DNA of 64,000 bases from Nocardia terpenica (lineage in GTDB: Bacteria > Actinomycetota > Actinomycetes > Mycobacteriales > Mycobacteriaceae): contig NZ_JABMCZ010000002.1 in assembly GCF_013186535.1 (NCBI RefSeq), positions 1 through 64,000 of the forward strand. Direction: 5' to 3'. The notes below the pieces were generated by a model. That model did not search any database. It saw nothing but the letters and a program-made list of their open reading frames with translations, and was not told the DNA's origin. Shown here piece by piece: positions 25,772-33,428 of the stretch. The translations under genes were made by a program, and so were the position numbers. Within the stretch, counting starts at the first letter, position 1. The number at the start of each line of letters is the position of its first letter.

Positions 25772-26833
25772 CTACCGAGCGCCTTCGGGCAGCGACTCCG
25801 GGGTCGTCGGCACCACGGATCGATGTGCGGGAGGCCCGATTCGACCGGGGTTGCCCGGCTTCTCCCCCGGAGCCGAACCGCCCTCCGGCGAACCGACCGT
25901 GGTCGGCGCGCCGGTGGGTTCGTGGGGCGCCGAGGTGGGCGGTTCCGCGGTGGGCGGAGTGGTCGGCGGCTGCGAGTGGGTCGGCGGCACATTGCTCGGC
26001 TCGGTACCGGACCCACCACCGCTCGTGGGCTCGCCCGTCGAAGTGGGCTGGGAACCGTCGGTGCTGGGATTGCCGCTGCCCGTGGGCTGCGCGGTCGGCG
26101 TCACCGAACTCGGAACGGTGGTGGGTTCGGTCCCGTTCGCGGGAGTCGGCAGCAGGGAGGCGGCGATCGCCGGCGGTAACTTCGCCAGCAGGTCGTTCCA
26201 CTTGGACTCGAGCTGGTTCTTGCGCGAGGAATCGTCGAGCTGGGTGGCGTTGGACTGGACGCTCTGCAGCAGGGTCTTGGCCCGCTCCGGATTACCGGAC
26301 TTGATGGCGTCGTCCGCCTTGTTCAGATTGGTCTCGGCGTTCTGGGCGATGGTGGTCTGCGCCTGCTGGCTGAACACGACCTCCTTGACCCGCCATAACG
26401 GATCGCCCGGCTGGGCGCTGTAGGAGAACGCCGTCATACCGCCGATGATGACGGCCAGCGCCGCCGCCGCACCCATGAGCGGACGGACCAGTCGCAGCCC
26501 GCCTCTTCTGCCTACGGCAACCCTCGCCTGCCGCGCGCCGATTTCCTGATTGACCGCCGCGACAATGGCATCCAGATCCGGTCCGGCCGGCAACGGCGCC
26601 TCGACGATGTCGGCCCGCCAGTCCGCGAGCAGACTCGCGAGCTGGAACTCCTCGGGACTGTCCGTCGCTACGGGTCCGTCGCCGGCGATGGCGTCGATGA
26701 GCGCATCGTCGCGGCGGACCGCGGCGATATCGACCGGTCCGGAATCACCGGATGCCTCGGCGTAGGGATCGCTGTCCTGCGATCCAAGCCGCGCTTTCCA
26801 GTCGCCCCGACCGCGCTCGCCATCCCTAGCCAT
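25772..26833 (-). CDS. rsdA: Anti-sigma-D factor RsdA
   Basis: RsdA is the membrane anti-sigma factor that sequesters SigD until it is proteolysed. The 353-residue product has an N-terminal sigma-binding region (PVDIAAVRRDDALIDAIAGDG), one membrane helix (LMGAAAALAVIIGGMTAFSY) near residue 140, an extracellular helical part (QPGDPLWRVKEVVFSQQAQTT), and a long Pro/Thr/Ser/Gly tail. The ATG overlaps the end of sigD by 8 bp. GTG at 26842 is an alternative. The order sigD-rsdA matches M. tuberculosis Rv3414c-Rv3413c. Confidence 0.93.
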   Translation of the reverse strand: MARDGERGRGDWKARLGSQDSDPYAEASGDSGPVDIAAVRRDDALIDAIAGDGPVATDSPEEFQLASLLADWRADIVEAPLPAGPDLDAIVAAVNQEIGARQARVAVGRRGGLRLVRPLMGAAAALAVIIGGMTAFSYSAQPGDPLWRVKEVVFSQQAQTTIAQNAETNLNKADDAIKSGNPERAKTLLQSVQSNATQLDDSSRKNQLESKWNDLLAKLPPAIAASLLPTPANGTEPTTVPSSVTPTAQPTGSGNPSTDGSQPTSTGEPTSGGGSGTEPSNVPPTHSQPPTTPPTAEPPTSAPHEPTGAPTTVGSPEGGSAPGEKPGNPGRIGPPAHRSVVPTTPESLPEGAR

Positions 26834-27404
26834 ACATTTCACCTGCCCTCGCCACTTGTGACTTCAGTTTCGCGAGCGCCCGATGCTGGGCCACTCGGAT
26901 AGCCCCTGCCGTACTGCCCACGGCAACAGCTGTTTCTTCTGCTGACAGACCCATGACCAAACGCAGGATCAGGATCTCTCGATGCTTCTCCGGAAGTGTG
27001 GCCAGCAGGCTGTTCATCTGTCGGCTGGCTTCGGATTCGAGAGCTCGCTGCTCCGGCCCCTGGTCGGTGGATATGACATCTGGTACTTCGGCCATCGCAT
27101 CCGCCTTGTTACGGGCGGCGTTACGATGGGCGTCGGCGACCTTGTGCGAAGCGATTCCGTAGACGAAGGCCATGAAGGGCCGCCCCTGATCTTGGTATCG
27201 GGGGAGGGCGGTCATCACGGCCAGACATACCTCCTGCGCAACGTCGTCCGCGGAGAGCTGCCCACGCTCCGCAGCGCCGATCCGCGCGCGGCAGTAACGC
27301 ACCACCAACGGGCGGATGTTTTCCAGTACCTGGGCTAAAGCCGAACGATCGCCTTGCGCTGCAGCAGCGACGGCGGCGTCCAACTCCTCGCCCGAGTGCG
27401 TCAT
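26826..27404 (-). CDS. sigD: ECF RNA polymerase sigma factor SigD
   Basis: The 192-residue ECF sigma has region 2 (VVRYCRARIG...DDVAQEVCLAV) and region 4 (LPEKHREILILRLVMGLSAEETAVAVGSTAGAIRVAQHRAL), closely matching mycobacterial SigD. The start is uncertain: ATG at 27404 (MTHSGEELDAAV) is chosen, but the M. tuberculosis protein extends further and GTG at 27428 (VTPGISLTMTHS) is in frame. It is cotranscribed with rsdA through an 8-bp overlap. Confidence 0.93.
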   Translation of the reverse strand: MTHSGEELDAAVAAAAQGDRSALAQVLENIRPLVVRYCRARIGAAERGQLSADDVAQEVCLAVMTALPRYQDQGRPFMAFVYGIASHKVADAHRNAARNKADAMAEVPDVISTDQGPEQRALESEASRQMNSLLATLPEKHREILILRLVMGLSAEETAVAVGSTAGAIRVAQHRALAKLKSQVARAGEMYG

Positions 27405-27525
27405 CGTCAGAGATATTCCTGGCGTTACAAGTGGCACGGTCGGTTCGTGACCAGTGCTTCCGCCGGTCGGGCGGAACGGGTCCAACAATAGCCGCTTCAA
27501 TCCCCGGTACGAGCAACACGGGGGA

Positions 27526-28479
27526 TCACAACTCGGTGAGAACCCCGGCGTCCGAACGCAATAGACCGCCGTGACCTGCCAGAGCGCGGGCGCACGCGGC
27601 CGCTTCGGCGGCGGCCGCCGCGGCCGCGGGCCCGGCCGATACCCCGCTCCGGAGCATGGCGCAGGCCCATTGCAGCGGGAGCAGGCCGTGGGCGCGGCAC
27701 TGCTCGGCGACGAGGGCGGCCAGCTCCCGGGATCGATCGAGATCGCCCGCCGCGGCGGCCGCGGCGGCGACGAGGAGCCGGGATTTGACGCGGTGCCGGA
27801 CCGAGGGACCGGCCTCGGCGAGCGCCAGCGCCAGCTCCGCGTGCGCCAGCGCGGGGTGCGGGCACGGTTCCGGGGTGGGCGGGGAGATCAGCCCGGTGTC
27901 CGGAGCGGACAGTGCCGTCTCGGCCGCGACCCAGTGCCGACGCAGCCGCGGCCGCCACGCGGGATCGGGAGCCGACACGCCGATGTCAGGCGTCCTCACC
28001 GCTTCACACAGCCGTTCCAGAGGAGTCTGGCAACGATCAAGCAATCCTGCCGCCAGGGCGGGGCGGGCGGTGCCGAGGGCGTCGGCGGCCAGTCCGGTCA
28101 ACGCGTCGCAAATCGCGATGTCGCGGGCGGGTGACCCGGTCGGCTCCCCCGCCGCGACCTGCGCCAAGGCCCGTCCGTCGAGCGCGGCGGCGCGGGCGTG
28201 CCAGCCGAGTTGCCGCAGCAGCGAGGCCTCGGTGCTGAGCGCCAGCGAGCGCAGTGCCGGGTCGGCGCCGAGCCGCGGGGTGCGCCGGAGTTCGGCGCGG
28301 GCGGCGGCGTAACGGCCCTGGCCACCGAGTACGACCGCGCGCAGCCAGGATTCGGCGGCGGTCCCGGCGGTGGGCAATCCGGCGGCCGGGAGAGCGGGGC
28401 GGGCACCGAAGGCGGCCGCGGCGAACAGCGTGTTTCCCGGACTAGGCCGCAGGTCGGCGGGCAGTGCGAACTCGTTCAC
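27526..28479 (-). CDS. Helical-repeat protein of unknown function (Rv3415c-like)
   Basis: The 317-residue Ala-rich protein starts VNEFALPADLRPSPGNT at GTG. It shows TPR-like helical pairs (AAESWLRAVVLGGQGRYAAARAEL, then SLALSTEASLLRQLGWHARAAA). It has no signal peptide or membrane helix and occupies the same place as Rv3415c between sigD and whiB3. It precedes sigD on the same strand with a 121-bp gap, so it may be part of that transcription unit. The molecular role is unknown. Confidence 0.8.
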   Translation of the reverse strand: MNEFALPADLRPSPGNTLFAAAAFGARPALPAAGLPTAGTAAESWLRAVVLGGQGRYAAARAELRRTPRLGADPALRSLALSTEASLLRQLGWHARAAALDGRALAQVAAGEPTGSPARDIAICDALTGLAADALGTARPALAAGLLDRCQTPLERLCEAVRTPDIGVSAPDPAWRPRLRRHWVAAETALSAPDTGLISPPTPEPCPHPALAHAELALALAEAGPSVRHRVKSRLLVAAAAAAAGDLDRSRELAALVAEQCRAHGLLPLQWACAMLRSGVSAGPAAAAAAAEAAACARALAGHGGLLRSDAGVLTEL

Positions 28480-29145
28480 CGCCGCACCCTATCCAGCGCG
28501 GTCCCGCTCGCCGCGCGGCCCCGGTGACCCGAACAGCGGGCAACCGCTCAGCGTGAAGAATGCCGCTCAGGTGTTTCCATCTCGTAAAACTGTGACCGGC
28601 TATCGCTCAGCACGTGCGTAAGGAATTCGTATGCTTTTCGGACAATTAACCTGGTCGCCTCGGCACGGCCATCTGCGACGCGGATGTTTCGCTTCGGCGG
28701 CCCGATCGGCCACATACCACACCCGGGACCGACGCCGGGTCGACTACCGGATCTTTTCGAAGAAATACCGCATGACCTGCCCGATTATGCACCGTCACAA
28801 GACCTGCCACAACCACGGCAGACCTGGCCAACCGATCAGTATCACCAGGGTGGGCCCGAAAGTAAATAGCGCGAAGGTTAAATCTGAGATTCGCCGGAAT
28901 TGAAATCGCCGCCGGACAAACTATTGACTCCTTTTCGCCATGCGTCCTAACGTACTGCAACGTCGTCGTCGGCGCCGCGCGAAATTGCGGCGACCACGAA
29001 CTGCGATCGCCGGGACACCGGTGACAGGTCCGAGCCCGAACTCGGCGGGGTCTCATCCGGCCGCGCCCGTCCGGTCTCCGGACAGACCGCTGCTGACAAG
29101 CACCGCTCGACAACGCCGACGAGCTCGCACCACGAGGAGTTCACC
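28480..29145. other. 666-bp gap upstream of whiB3
   Basis: This is the most AT-rich non-coding stretch of the window. No convincing gene was found; a 90-codon open frame at 28631-28903 has no ribosome binding site, unlikely composition and no recognisable family. The candidate whiB3 promoter lies at 28924-28953. The long distance suggests a complex upstream regulatory region or a long leader for whiB3, as in mycobacteria. Confidence 0.5.
28924..28953 (+). promoter_or_regulatory. Candidate sigma-A-type promoter of whiB3
   Basis: TTGACT is separated by 18 bp from TAACGT. Initiation would fall near 28960, giving a leader of about 185 bp before whiB3. This is based on motif match only. Confidence 0.4.
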
Positions 29146-29439
29146 ATGCCCATGCCCACCCACCTCCCTGGCCCGAACGCCGACGTCTGGGACTGGCAGA
29201 TGCGCGGTTCCTGCCGCGGAGTGGATTCCTCCGTGTTCTTCCATCCCGACGGGGAGCGGGGACGCGCACGGGCGCAGCGTGAGCTGCGCGCGAAGGAAAT
29301 CTGCCGGTCGTGCCCGGTGCTCATGCAGTGCCGCAGTCACGCGCTCGAGGTCAGCGAGCCGTACGGCATCTGGGGCGGAATGTCGGAAACCGAGCGCGAG
29401 ATGCACGCCCGCCGCAATCGCCGCCGAGTGACCGTCTGA
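29146..29439 (+). CDS. whiB3: WhiB3 iron-sulfur redox regulator
   Basis: WhiB3 carries a [4Fe-4S] cluster and responds to redox state and NO. In M. tuberculosis it binds SigA and controls lipid synthesis. The 97-residue product starts MPMPTHLPGPNADVWDWQMRG, very close to mycobacterial WhiB3. The four cluster cysteines are Cys23, Cys53, Cys56 and Cys62. The GIWGG turn is at about 74-78, and a basic tail ends in RRNRRRVTV. GAGGAG stands seven bases before the ATG. Confidence 0.96.
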   Translation: MPMPTHLPGPNADVWDWQMRGSCRGVDSSVFFHPDGERGRARAQRELRAKEICRSCPVLMQCRSHALEVSEPYGIWGGMSETEREMHARRNRRRVTV

Positions 29440-29801
29440 CCTCGGTATCCGGCGGGGCGCGAAATTCCTCCCATCCCTCGCCCATCCAGACGGCCGGGTG
29501 CGTCGAATCCCTAGCAGCAAATACTCGGCCACCCACAACTACGGCCGAGGCATATCGATGCAGGCGCGCAGGCTCCCTCGGCCACCGCCGATCTGCCTGC
29601 TGCGAAATGACCACCACCTGTCGCCTCAGCGTTTCGCGAGCGGTACCGGCGTGTCACGGCGTGTCCGTCAAGCACTCCTCGGTGTGTCGGGGAAGCGACT
29701 CGAAACCGCTGGGCCACAGGCGGTTTTGTTCGGCACCCCGCCCGAGAGGAGGTTATAGCCCGCGCGCTACCGTAGTGGCCGATGACACAGAATGGAGCGT
29801 T
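29440..29801 (+). other. 362-bp gap between whiB3 and sigK with a SigK-like promoter motif
   Basis: No gene was recognised. CCATCC (29482-29487) and TCGAAT (29503-29508), 15 bp apart, resemble the SigK promoter pattern (CCATCC, then CCGAAT at 16-17 bp) but with a shorter spacer. If real, sigK would be autoregulated with a leader of about 290 bp. Confidence 0.35.
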
Positions 29802-30455
29802 GTGACAACGCGGCCCCCGGCCGCAGAGGGCGACTCGTTCCAGAAAGCCAGGGACGGGCGGGTGGACACCACCTCCGGTGTGGACTCTGCGGTGACGGCA
29901 CGCGTCTCCGAAAGCATCGAGCTGGCCGTGCTTCTCGAACGCTGCGGCCGCTGCGACCATGCGGCATTCGCCGAGCTGTACGACCGCACGTGCGCGCGGG
30001 TGTTCGGCTTGGTGCTGCGTGTCCTACACGACCCCGGGTACGCGGAGGAGACGACCCAGGAGGTCTATCTCCAGATCTGGCGTACCGCGGCCAACTTCGA
30101 TCCGGCCAAGGGCTCCGCGGTCACCTGGCTGATGACCCTCGCGCATCGCCGGGCGGTCGACCGCGTCCGCGCCGAGCAGGCCCACGCCCAGCGCGAGGTC
30201 GCCTACGGCGCAAGCACTCTCGGTAACGAATTCGACGAAGTCACCGAAGAGGTGGGCAGGCGACTCGAACAGCAGGCGGTGCTCGACGGCATGGCGACAC
30301 TGACGGACACCCAGCGCGAGGCGATCACGCTCGCCTACTTCGGCGGGCGGACCTACGCGGAGGTGGCGGCCCATCTCGGCGTAGGGTTACCGACTGTTAA
30401 GTCCCGTATCCGCGATGGGCTGACACGACTCAAGAAGAGTTTGGGAGTGACCTGA
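29802..30455 (+). CDS. sigK: ECF RNA polymerase sigma factor SigK
   Basis: The 217-residue ECF sigma starts at GTG (VTTRPPAAEGDSF), with GGAG four bases upstream. Region 2 (DHAAFAELYDRTCARVFGLVLRVL...EETTQEVYLQIWR) and region 4 (LTDTQREAITLAYFGGRTYAEVAAHLG) match SigK of M. tuberculosis, although the N-terminal extension is longer. The next gene, one base downstream, encodes an RskA-like anti-sigma domain, supporting the assignment. In M. tuberculosis sigK-rskA lies elsewhere (Rv0445c-Rv0444c), so its position between whiB3 and groEL1 is different here. Confidence 0.88.
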   Translation: MTTRPPAAEGDSFQKARDGRVDTTSGVDSAVTARVSESIELAVLLERCGRCDHAAFAELYDRTCARVFGLVLRVLHDPGYAEETTQEVYLQIWRTAANFDPAKGSAVTWLMTLAHRRAVDRVRAEQAHAQREVAYGASTLGNEFDEVTEEVGRRLEQQAVLDGMATLTDTQREAITLAYFGGRTYAEVAAHLGVGLPTVKSRIRDGLTRLKKSLGVT

Positions 30456-30456
30456 G

Positions 30457-30717
30457 ATGAACGACAGCCAGATCGATCTCGCGCATGCGGTCGCGCTCGG
30501 ATCGATCGGCGACGAAGACCGGCGCGCGGTGTGCGAGCTGCTAGGCAGCGGCGACGAAATCCTGCGCGTGGACTTCGAACGTGAAGTGCAATCCACCAGG
30601 GAGACGCTCGTCGCCGTCGCCGCCGCGGCGGCGGTACAGCCGCCCGAATCGCTCCGGGAGCGCCTGCTGGCCGAGGTCGCGGCCCCCGATCCGCACCACT
30701 GCCCCGGCGGCCGCTGA
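30457..30717 (+). CDS. Short RskA-like anti-sigma-K domain protein
   Basis: The 86-residue product matches only the N-terminal sigma-binding domain of RskA (LAHAVALGSIGDEDRR, then FEREVQSTRETLVAVAAAAAVQPPESLRERLL). It ends at HHCPGGR, just where the membrane helix of the normal ~230-residue RskA should begin. The transmembrane and extracellular domains needed for regulated proteolysis are absent. A strong terminator follows 33 bp later, so there is no remnant of the rest downstream. Either it works as a soluble anti-sigma factor or it is a stably truncated gene. Confidence 0.78.
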   Translation: MNDSQIDLAHAVALGSIGDEDRRAVCELLGSGDEILRVDFEREVQSTRETLVAVAAAAAVQPPESLRERLLAEVAAPDPHHCPGGR

Positions 30718-30750
30718 GCCCGCCCCCGAGCCTCGATCGAGACAGAAGAA

Positions 30751-30792
30751 TCGGGCCGTTCGCATTCCGGAGCCGGAATGCGAACGGCCCGA
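30751..30792. terminator. Strong bidirectional terminator between rskA and groEL1
   Basis: An 18-bp perfect stem (arms TCGGGCCGTTCGCATTCC and complement) has a 6-base loop, between the convergent sigK-rskA and groES-groEL1 units. A run of A upstream (AGAAGAA) gives a weak T-tract on the minus strand. Confidence 0.82.
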
Positions 30793-30809
30793 TCGCCGTT
30801 CACCAGGGG

Positions 30810-32417
30810 TCAGTGCGCGTGCCCGTGGTGCTCGTTGTGCTCCTCCTCGGCCGGCTTGTCGACCACGGCGCTCTCGGTGGTCAACACCATGCGCGCCACC
30901 GAGGTGGCGTTCAGCACCGCCGAACGGGTCACCTTGACCGGATCCACCACGCCGTCGGTGACCAGGTCGCCGTAGGTCAGGGTGGCGGCGTTGAAGCCGT
31001 CCTTGCCGTCGGTGACCTTGCTGACCACGACCGCGCCGTCGACACCGGCGTTGGTCGCGATCCAGTACAGCGGCGCCTGCAGGGCCTGGCGCACCACCTC
31101 GACGCCGATCGCGCGGTCACCGGTCAGCGACTCGCGCAGCTCGACCAGCTTGGTCGCGGCCTGCACCAGCGCGGTGCCGCCGCCGGGCACGATGCCCTCC
31201 TCGACCGCCGCCTTGGCCGCGCTGACCGCGTCCTCGACCCGGTACTTGCGCTCCTTGAGCGCGGTCTCGGTGGCCGCGCCGACCTTGATCACCGCGACGC
31301 CGCCGGACAGCTTGGCCAGCCGCTCCTCCAGCTTCTCGCGGTCCCAGTCGGAGTCGGTGGCCTCGATCTCGGCGCGCAGCTGCGCGATGCGCCCGTCGAT
31401 GTCGGCCTGGGCGCCGGCGCCCTCGACGATCGTGGTGTCGTCCTTGGTGACGACCACGCGGCGGGCCTTGCCCAGCAGGTCCAGGCCGGCGTCACGCAGG
31501 CTGATGCCCAGATCCGGGTTGATCACGGTGCCGCCGGTGACCACGGCCAGGTCGTCCAGGAACGCCTTGCGGCGGTCACCGAAGTACGGCGCCTTGACCG
31601 CGACGATCTTGAGCGTCTTGCGAATCGCGTTGACCACCAGGGTGGACAGCGCCTCGCCCTCGACGTCCTCGGCGACCAGCAGCACCGGCTTGCCGGACTC
31701 GGCGATCTTCTCCAGCAGCGGCAGGAAATCCGGCAGCGAGCTGATCTTCTCCCGGTGCAGCAGCACCAGGGCGTCCTCGAGCACCGCCTCCTGCTTGTCG
31801 GCATCGGTGACAAAGTAGCCCGACAGGTAGCCCTTGTCGAACTGCACGCCCTCGGTGACGACCAGCTCGGTGCTCAGCGTGGAGGACTCCTCCACGGTGA
31901 CCACGCCGTCCTTGCCGACGGTGGTCAGCGCCTTGCCGACCATCTCGCCGATCTCCTCGTCGCGCGAGGAGACGGTGGCGACCTGCGCGATGGCCTGCGC
32001 GCCGGAGACCGGCTTCGCGGAGGCCAGCAGCGCCTCGGAGACCACGTCCGCGGCCTGGCTCATGCCCGCGCCCAGGGCCATCGGGTTGGCGCCGGCGGCG
32101 AGGTTCTTCAGGCCGACCTTGATCATCGCCTGCGCGAGCACGGTGGCCGTGGTGGTGCCGTCGCCGGCGACGTCGTTGGTCTTGGTGGCGACGCTCTTGA
32201 CCAGCTGCGCGCCCAGGTTCTCGAAGGGATCCTCGAGGTCGATGTCACGCGCGATGGTCACGCCGTCGTTGGTGACCGTGGGGCCACCGAACGCCTTGGC
32301 CAGCACCACGTGCCGGCCGCGCGGGCCGAGCGTGACCTTGACGGCGTCGGCGAGCTTGTCGACGCCGCGTTCCATTGCCCGACGAGCCTTCTCGTCGAAC
32401 TCGATCTGCTTTGCCAT
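30810..32417 (-). CDS. groEL1: Chaperonin GroEL1 (60 kDa)
   Basis: The 535-residue GroEL begins MAKQIEFDEKARRAMERGVDKLADAVKVTLGPRGR. It has the ATP-site motif DGTTTATVLAQ and the conserved GGG motif IVPGGGTAL. The C-terminus ends EEEHNEHHGHAH, the His-rich tail that distinguishes actinobacterial GroEL1 from the Gly-Met tail of GroEL2. It is downstream of groES with a hairpin-bearing 130-bp spacer. It corresponds to M. tuberculosis Rv3417c. Confidence 0.97.
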   Translation of the reverse strand: MAKQIEFDEKARRAMERGVDKLADAVKVTLGPRGRHVVLAKAFGGPTVTNDGVTIARDIDLEDPFENLGAQLVKSVATKTNDVAGDGTTTATVLAQAMIKVGLKNLAAGANPMALGAGMSQAADVVSEALLASAKPVSGAQAIAQVATVSSRDEEIGEMVGKALTTVGKDGVVTVEESSTLSTELVVTEGVQFDKGYLSGYFVTDADKQEAVLEDALVLLHREKISSLPDFLPLLEKIAESGKPVLLVAEDVEGEALSTLVVNAIRKTLKIVAVKAPYFGDRRKAFLDDLAVVTGGTVINPDLGISLRDAGLDLLGKARRVVVTKDDTTIVEGAGAQADIDGRIAQLRAEIEATDSDWDREKLEERLAKLSGGVAVIKVGAATETALKERKYRVEDAVSAAKAAVEEGIVPGGGTALVQAATKLVELRESLTGDRAIGVEVVRQALQAPLYWIATNAGVDGAVVVSKVTDGKDGFNAATLTYGDLVTDGVVDPVKVTRSAVLNATSVARMVLTTESAVVDKPAEEEHNEHHGHAH

Positions 32418-32455
32418 GGGTTACAAGTCCTGTGTCTCGTGGGAGGCGAATGACA

Positions 32456-32529
32456 ACTGCCCCGACGCCCACGCTGTGCGGGCACCGGGGCAGTGCGTCC
32501 TTATTGCGAGATCCCGGCCTGCGCCGGGA
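32456..32529. other. Two hairpins in the groES-groEL1 intercistronic spacer
   Basis: ACTGCCCCG/CGGGGCAGT (32456-32494) and ATCCCGGC-CTGC-GCCGGGA (32511-32529) lie between groES and groEL1. The second has the arms of the family A repeat with a shorter loop. Such hairpins could mark mRNA processing or partial termination between the two chaperone genes. Confidence 0.6.
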
Positions 32530-32547
32530 CGACCGCGCCGGGCGCGA

Positions 32548-32847
32548 TCACTTGTTGACGACCGCCAGGACGTCGCGCGCCGACAGGATCAGGTACTCCT
32601 CGCCGTTGTACTTGATCTCGGTGCCGCCGTACTTGCTGTAGATCACGGTGTCGCCCTCCTTGACGTCCACCGGGATGCGATCGCCCGAGTCGGTGATGCG
32701 GCCGGGACCAACGGCGATGACAGTGCCCTCCTGGGGCTTCTCCTTCGCCGTGTCGGGGATGACCAGGCCGGAGGCGGTCGTCGTCTCGGCCTCGCCGGCC
32801 TGGACGAGGATCTTGTCCTCGAGCGGCTTGATGTTCACGCTCGCCAC
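32548..32847 (-). CDS. groES: Co-chaperonin GroES (10 kDa)
   Basis: The 99-residue product starts VASVNIKPLEDKILVQAGEAETTT at a GTG preceded by GGAGGG. It is almost identical to mycobacterial GroES, including the mobile loop and the YSKYGGTEIKYNGEEYLILS C-terminal block. The reading frame stays open upstream through the CIRCE region, but this is the conserved start. It is the first gene of groES-groEL1, under CIRCE control. Confidence 0.98.
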   Translation of the reverse strand: MASVNIKPLEDKILVQAGEAETTTASGLVIPDTAKEKPQEGTVIAVGPGRITDSGDRIPVDVKEGDTVIYSKYGGTEIKYNGEEYLILSARDVLAVVNK

Positions 32848-33428
32848 GTTGAGCCCTCCACTTTCAGGGGATTCGGTCGTCCGGGGCGGTTCCCCGGACT
32901 CACGGTTTCGGTCACTGTGCTGACTCCTGGGCATTGCCCCGTCGTCGCGGGTGCCGGAACCCTGCTCAGTAGTCACGCTGGCACCTGCACATCCAGTGCC
33001 AACTAGCACTCTATACAGGCGAGTGCCAGCGCTCAAGGGCGGGTAGTGCCACCAGCATACGAGTCGATCGTCCAGGTACGGCAGGGTGAAACAGGTTCCG
33101 CGGCACCGCGATTGCGACACGCCCGATGCCTTGGCATTTGATCCCGAAAAACTGTAACGTTCGGATAACGGATTGTGACACTATGGACGACGGCTCCGTG
33201 ATGTTGCCGCCACCCGACACCGCGTCGGCCGCTATCTCGTCACACGATTCGTGGAATGCTGCACCACCGCTTCACCCATGGCGCGACACCCTCGCGCCCG
33301 CCTGAGACGAGAGCAAGACCGTAAGTGATCGTCCGGTGCTCGGGCCGGTCGTCATCCACGCGACGGCCCGTGTTGTCCGTTCGAGATGGTCGAAGACACC
33401 GTGACCATCCGCTCGAAGGGAGGTGAAC
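32848..33428. other. 581-bp divergent regulatory gap between groES and the Hsp70-like gene
   Basis: It holds the CIRCE operator and groES promoter near its left end and the promoter of the Hsp70-like membrane protein gene on the right. The segment 33130-33190 is AT-richer (AACTGTAACGTTCGGATAACG) and is the likeliest location for the rightward promoter. No gene was recognised. Confidence 0.5.
33003..33029 (-). promoter_or_regulatory. CIRCE operator (HrcA site) of groES-groEL1
   Basis: CTAGCACTC and GAGTGCCAG are 9-bp near-perfect inverted arms separated by 9 bp, matching CIRCE (TTAGCACTC-N9-GAGTGCTAA) with three arm differences in total. On the minus strand it overlaps a possible -10 TATAGA (33010-33015), with TTGAGC (33031-33036) 15 bp upstream, so HrcA would block RNA polymerase. 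A second looser pair TGGCAC/GTGCCA lies at 32979-33001. Confidence 0.9.

Noticed and set aside
28631..28903. 90-codon open frame upstream of whiB3
   Set aside because: There is no ribosome binding site, the composition is unlike neighbouring genes, and it lies in the AT-rich regulatory stretch.
30457..30717. Sequencing frameshift hiding a full-length RskA
   Set aside because: The sequence after the stop goes into a strong terminator within 33 bp and then into the convergent groEL1 gene, leaving no room for the rest of RskA.
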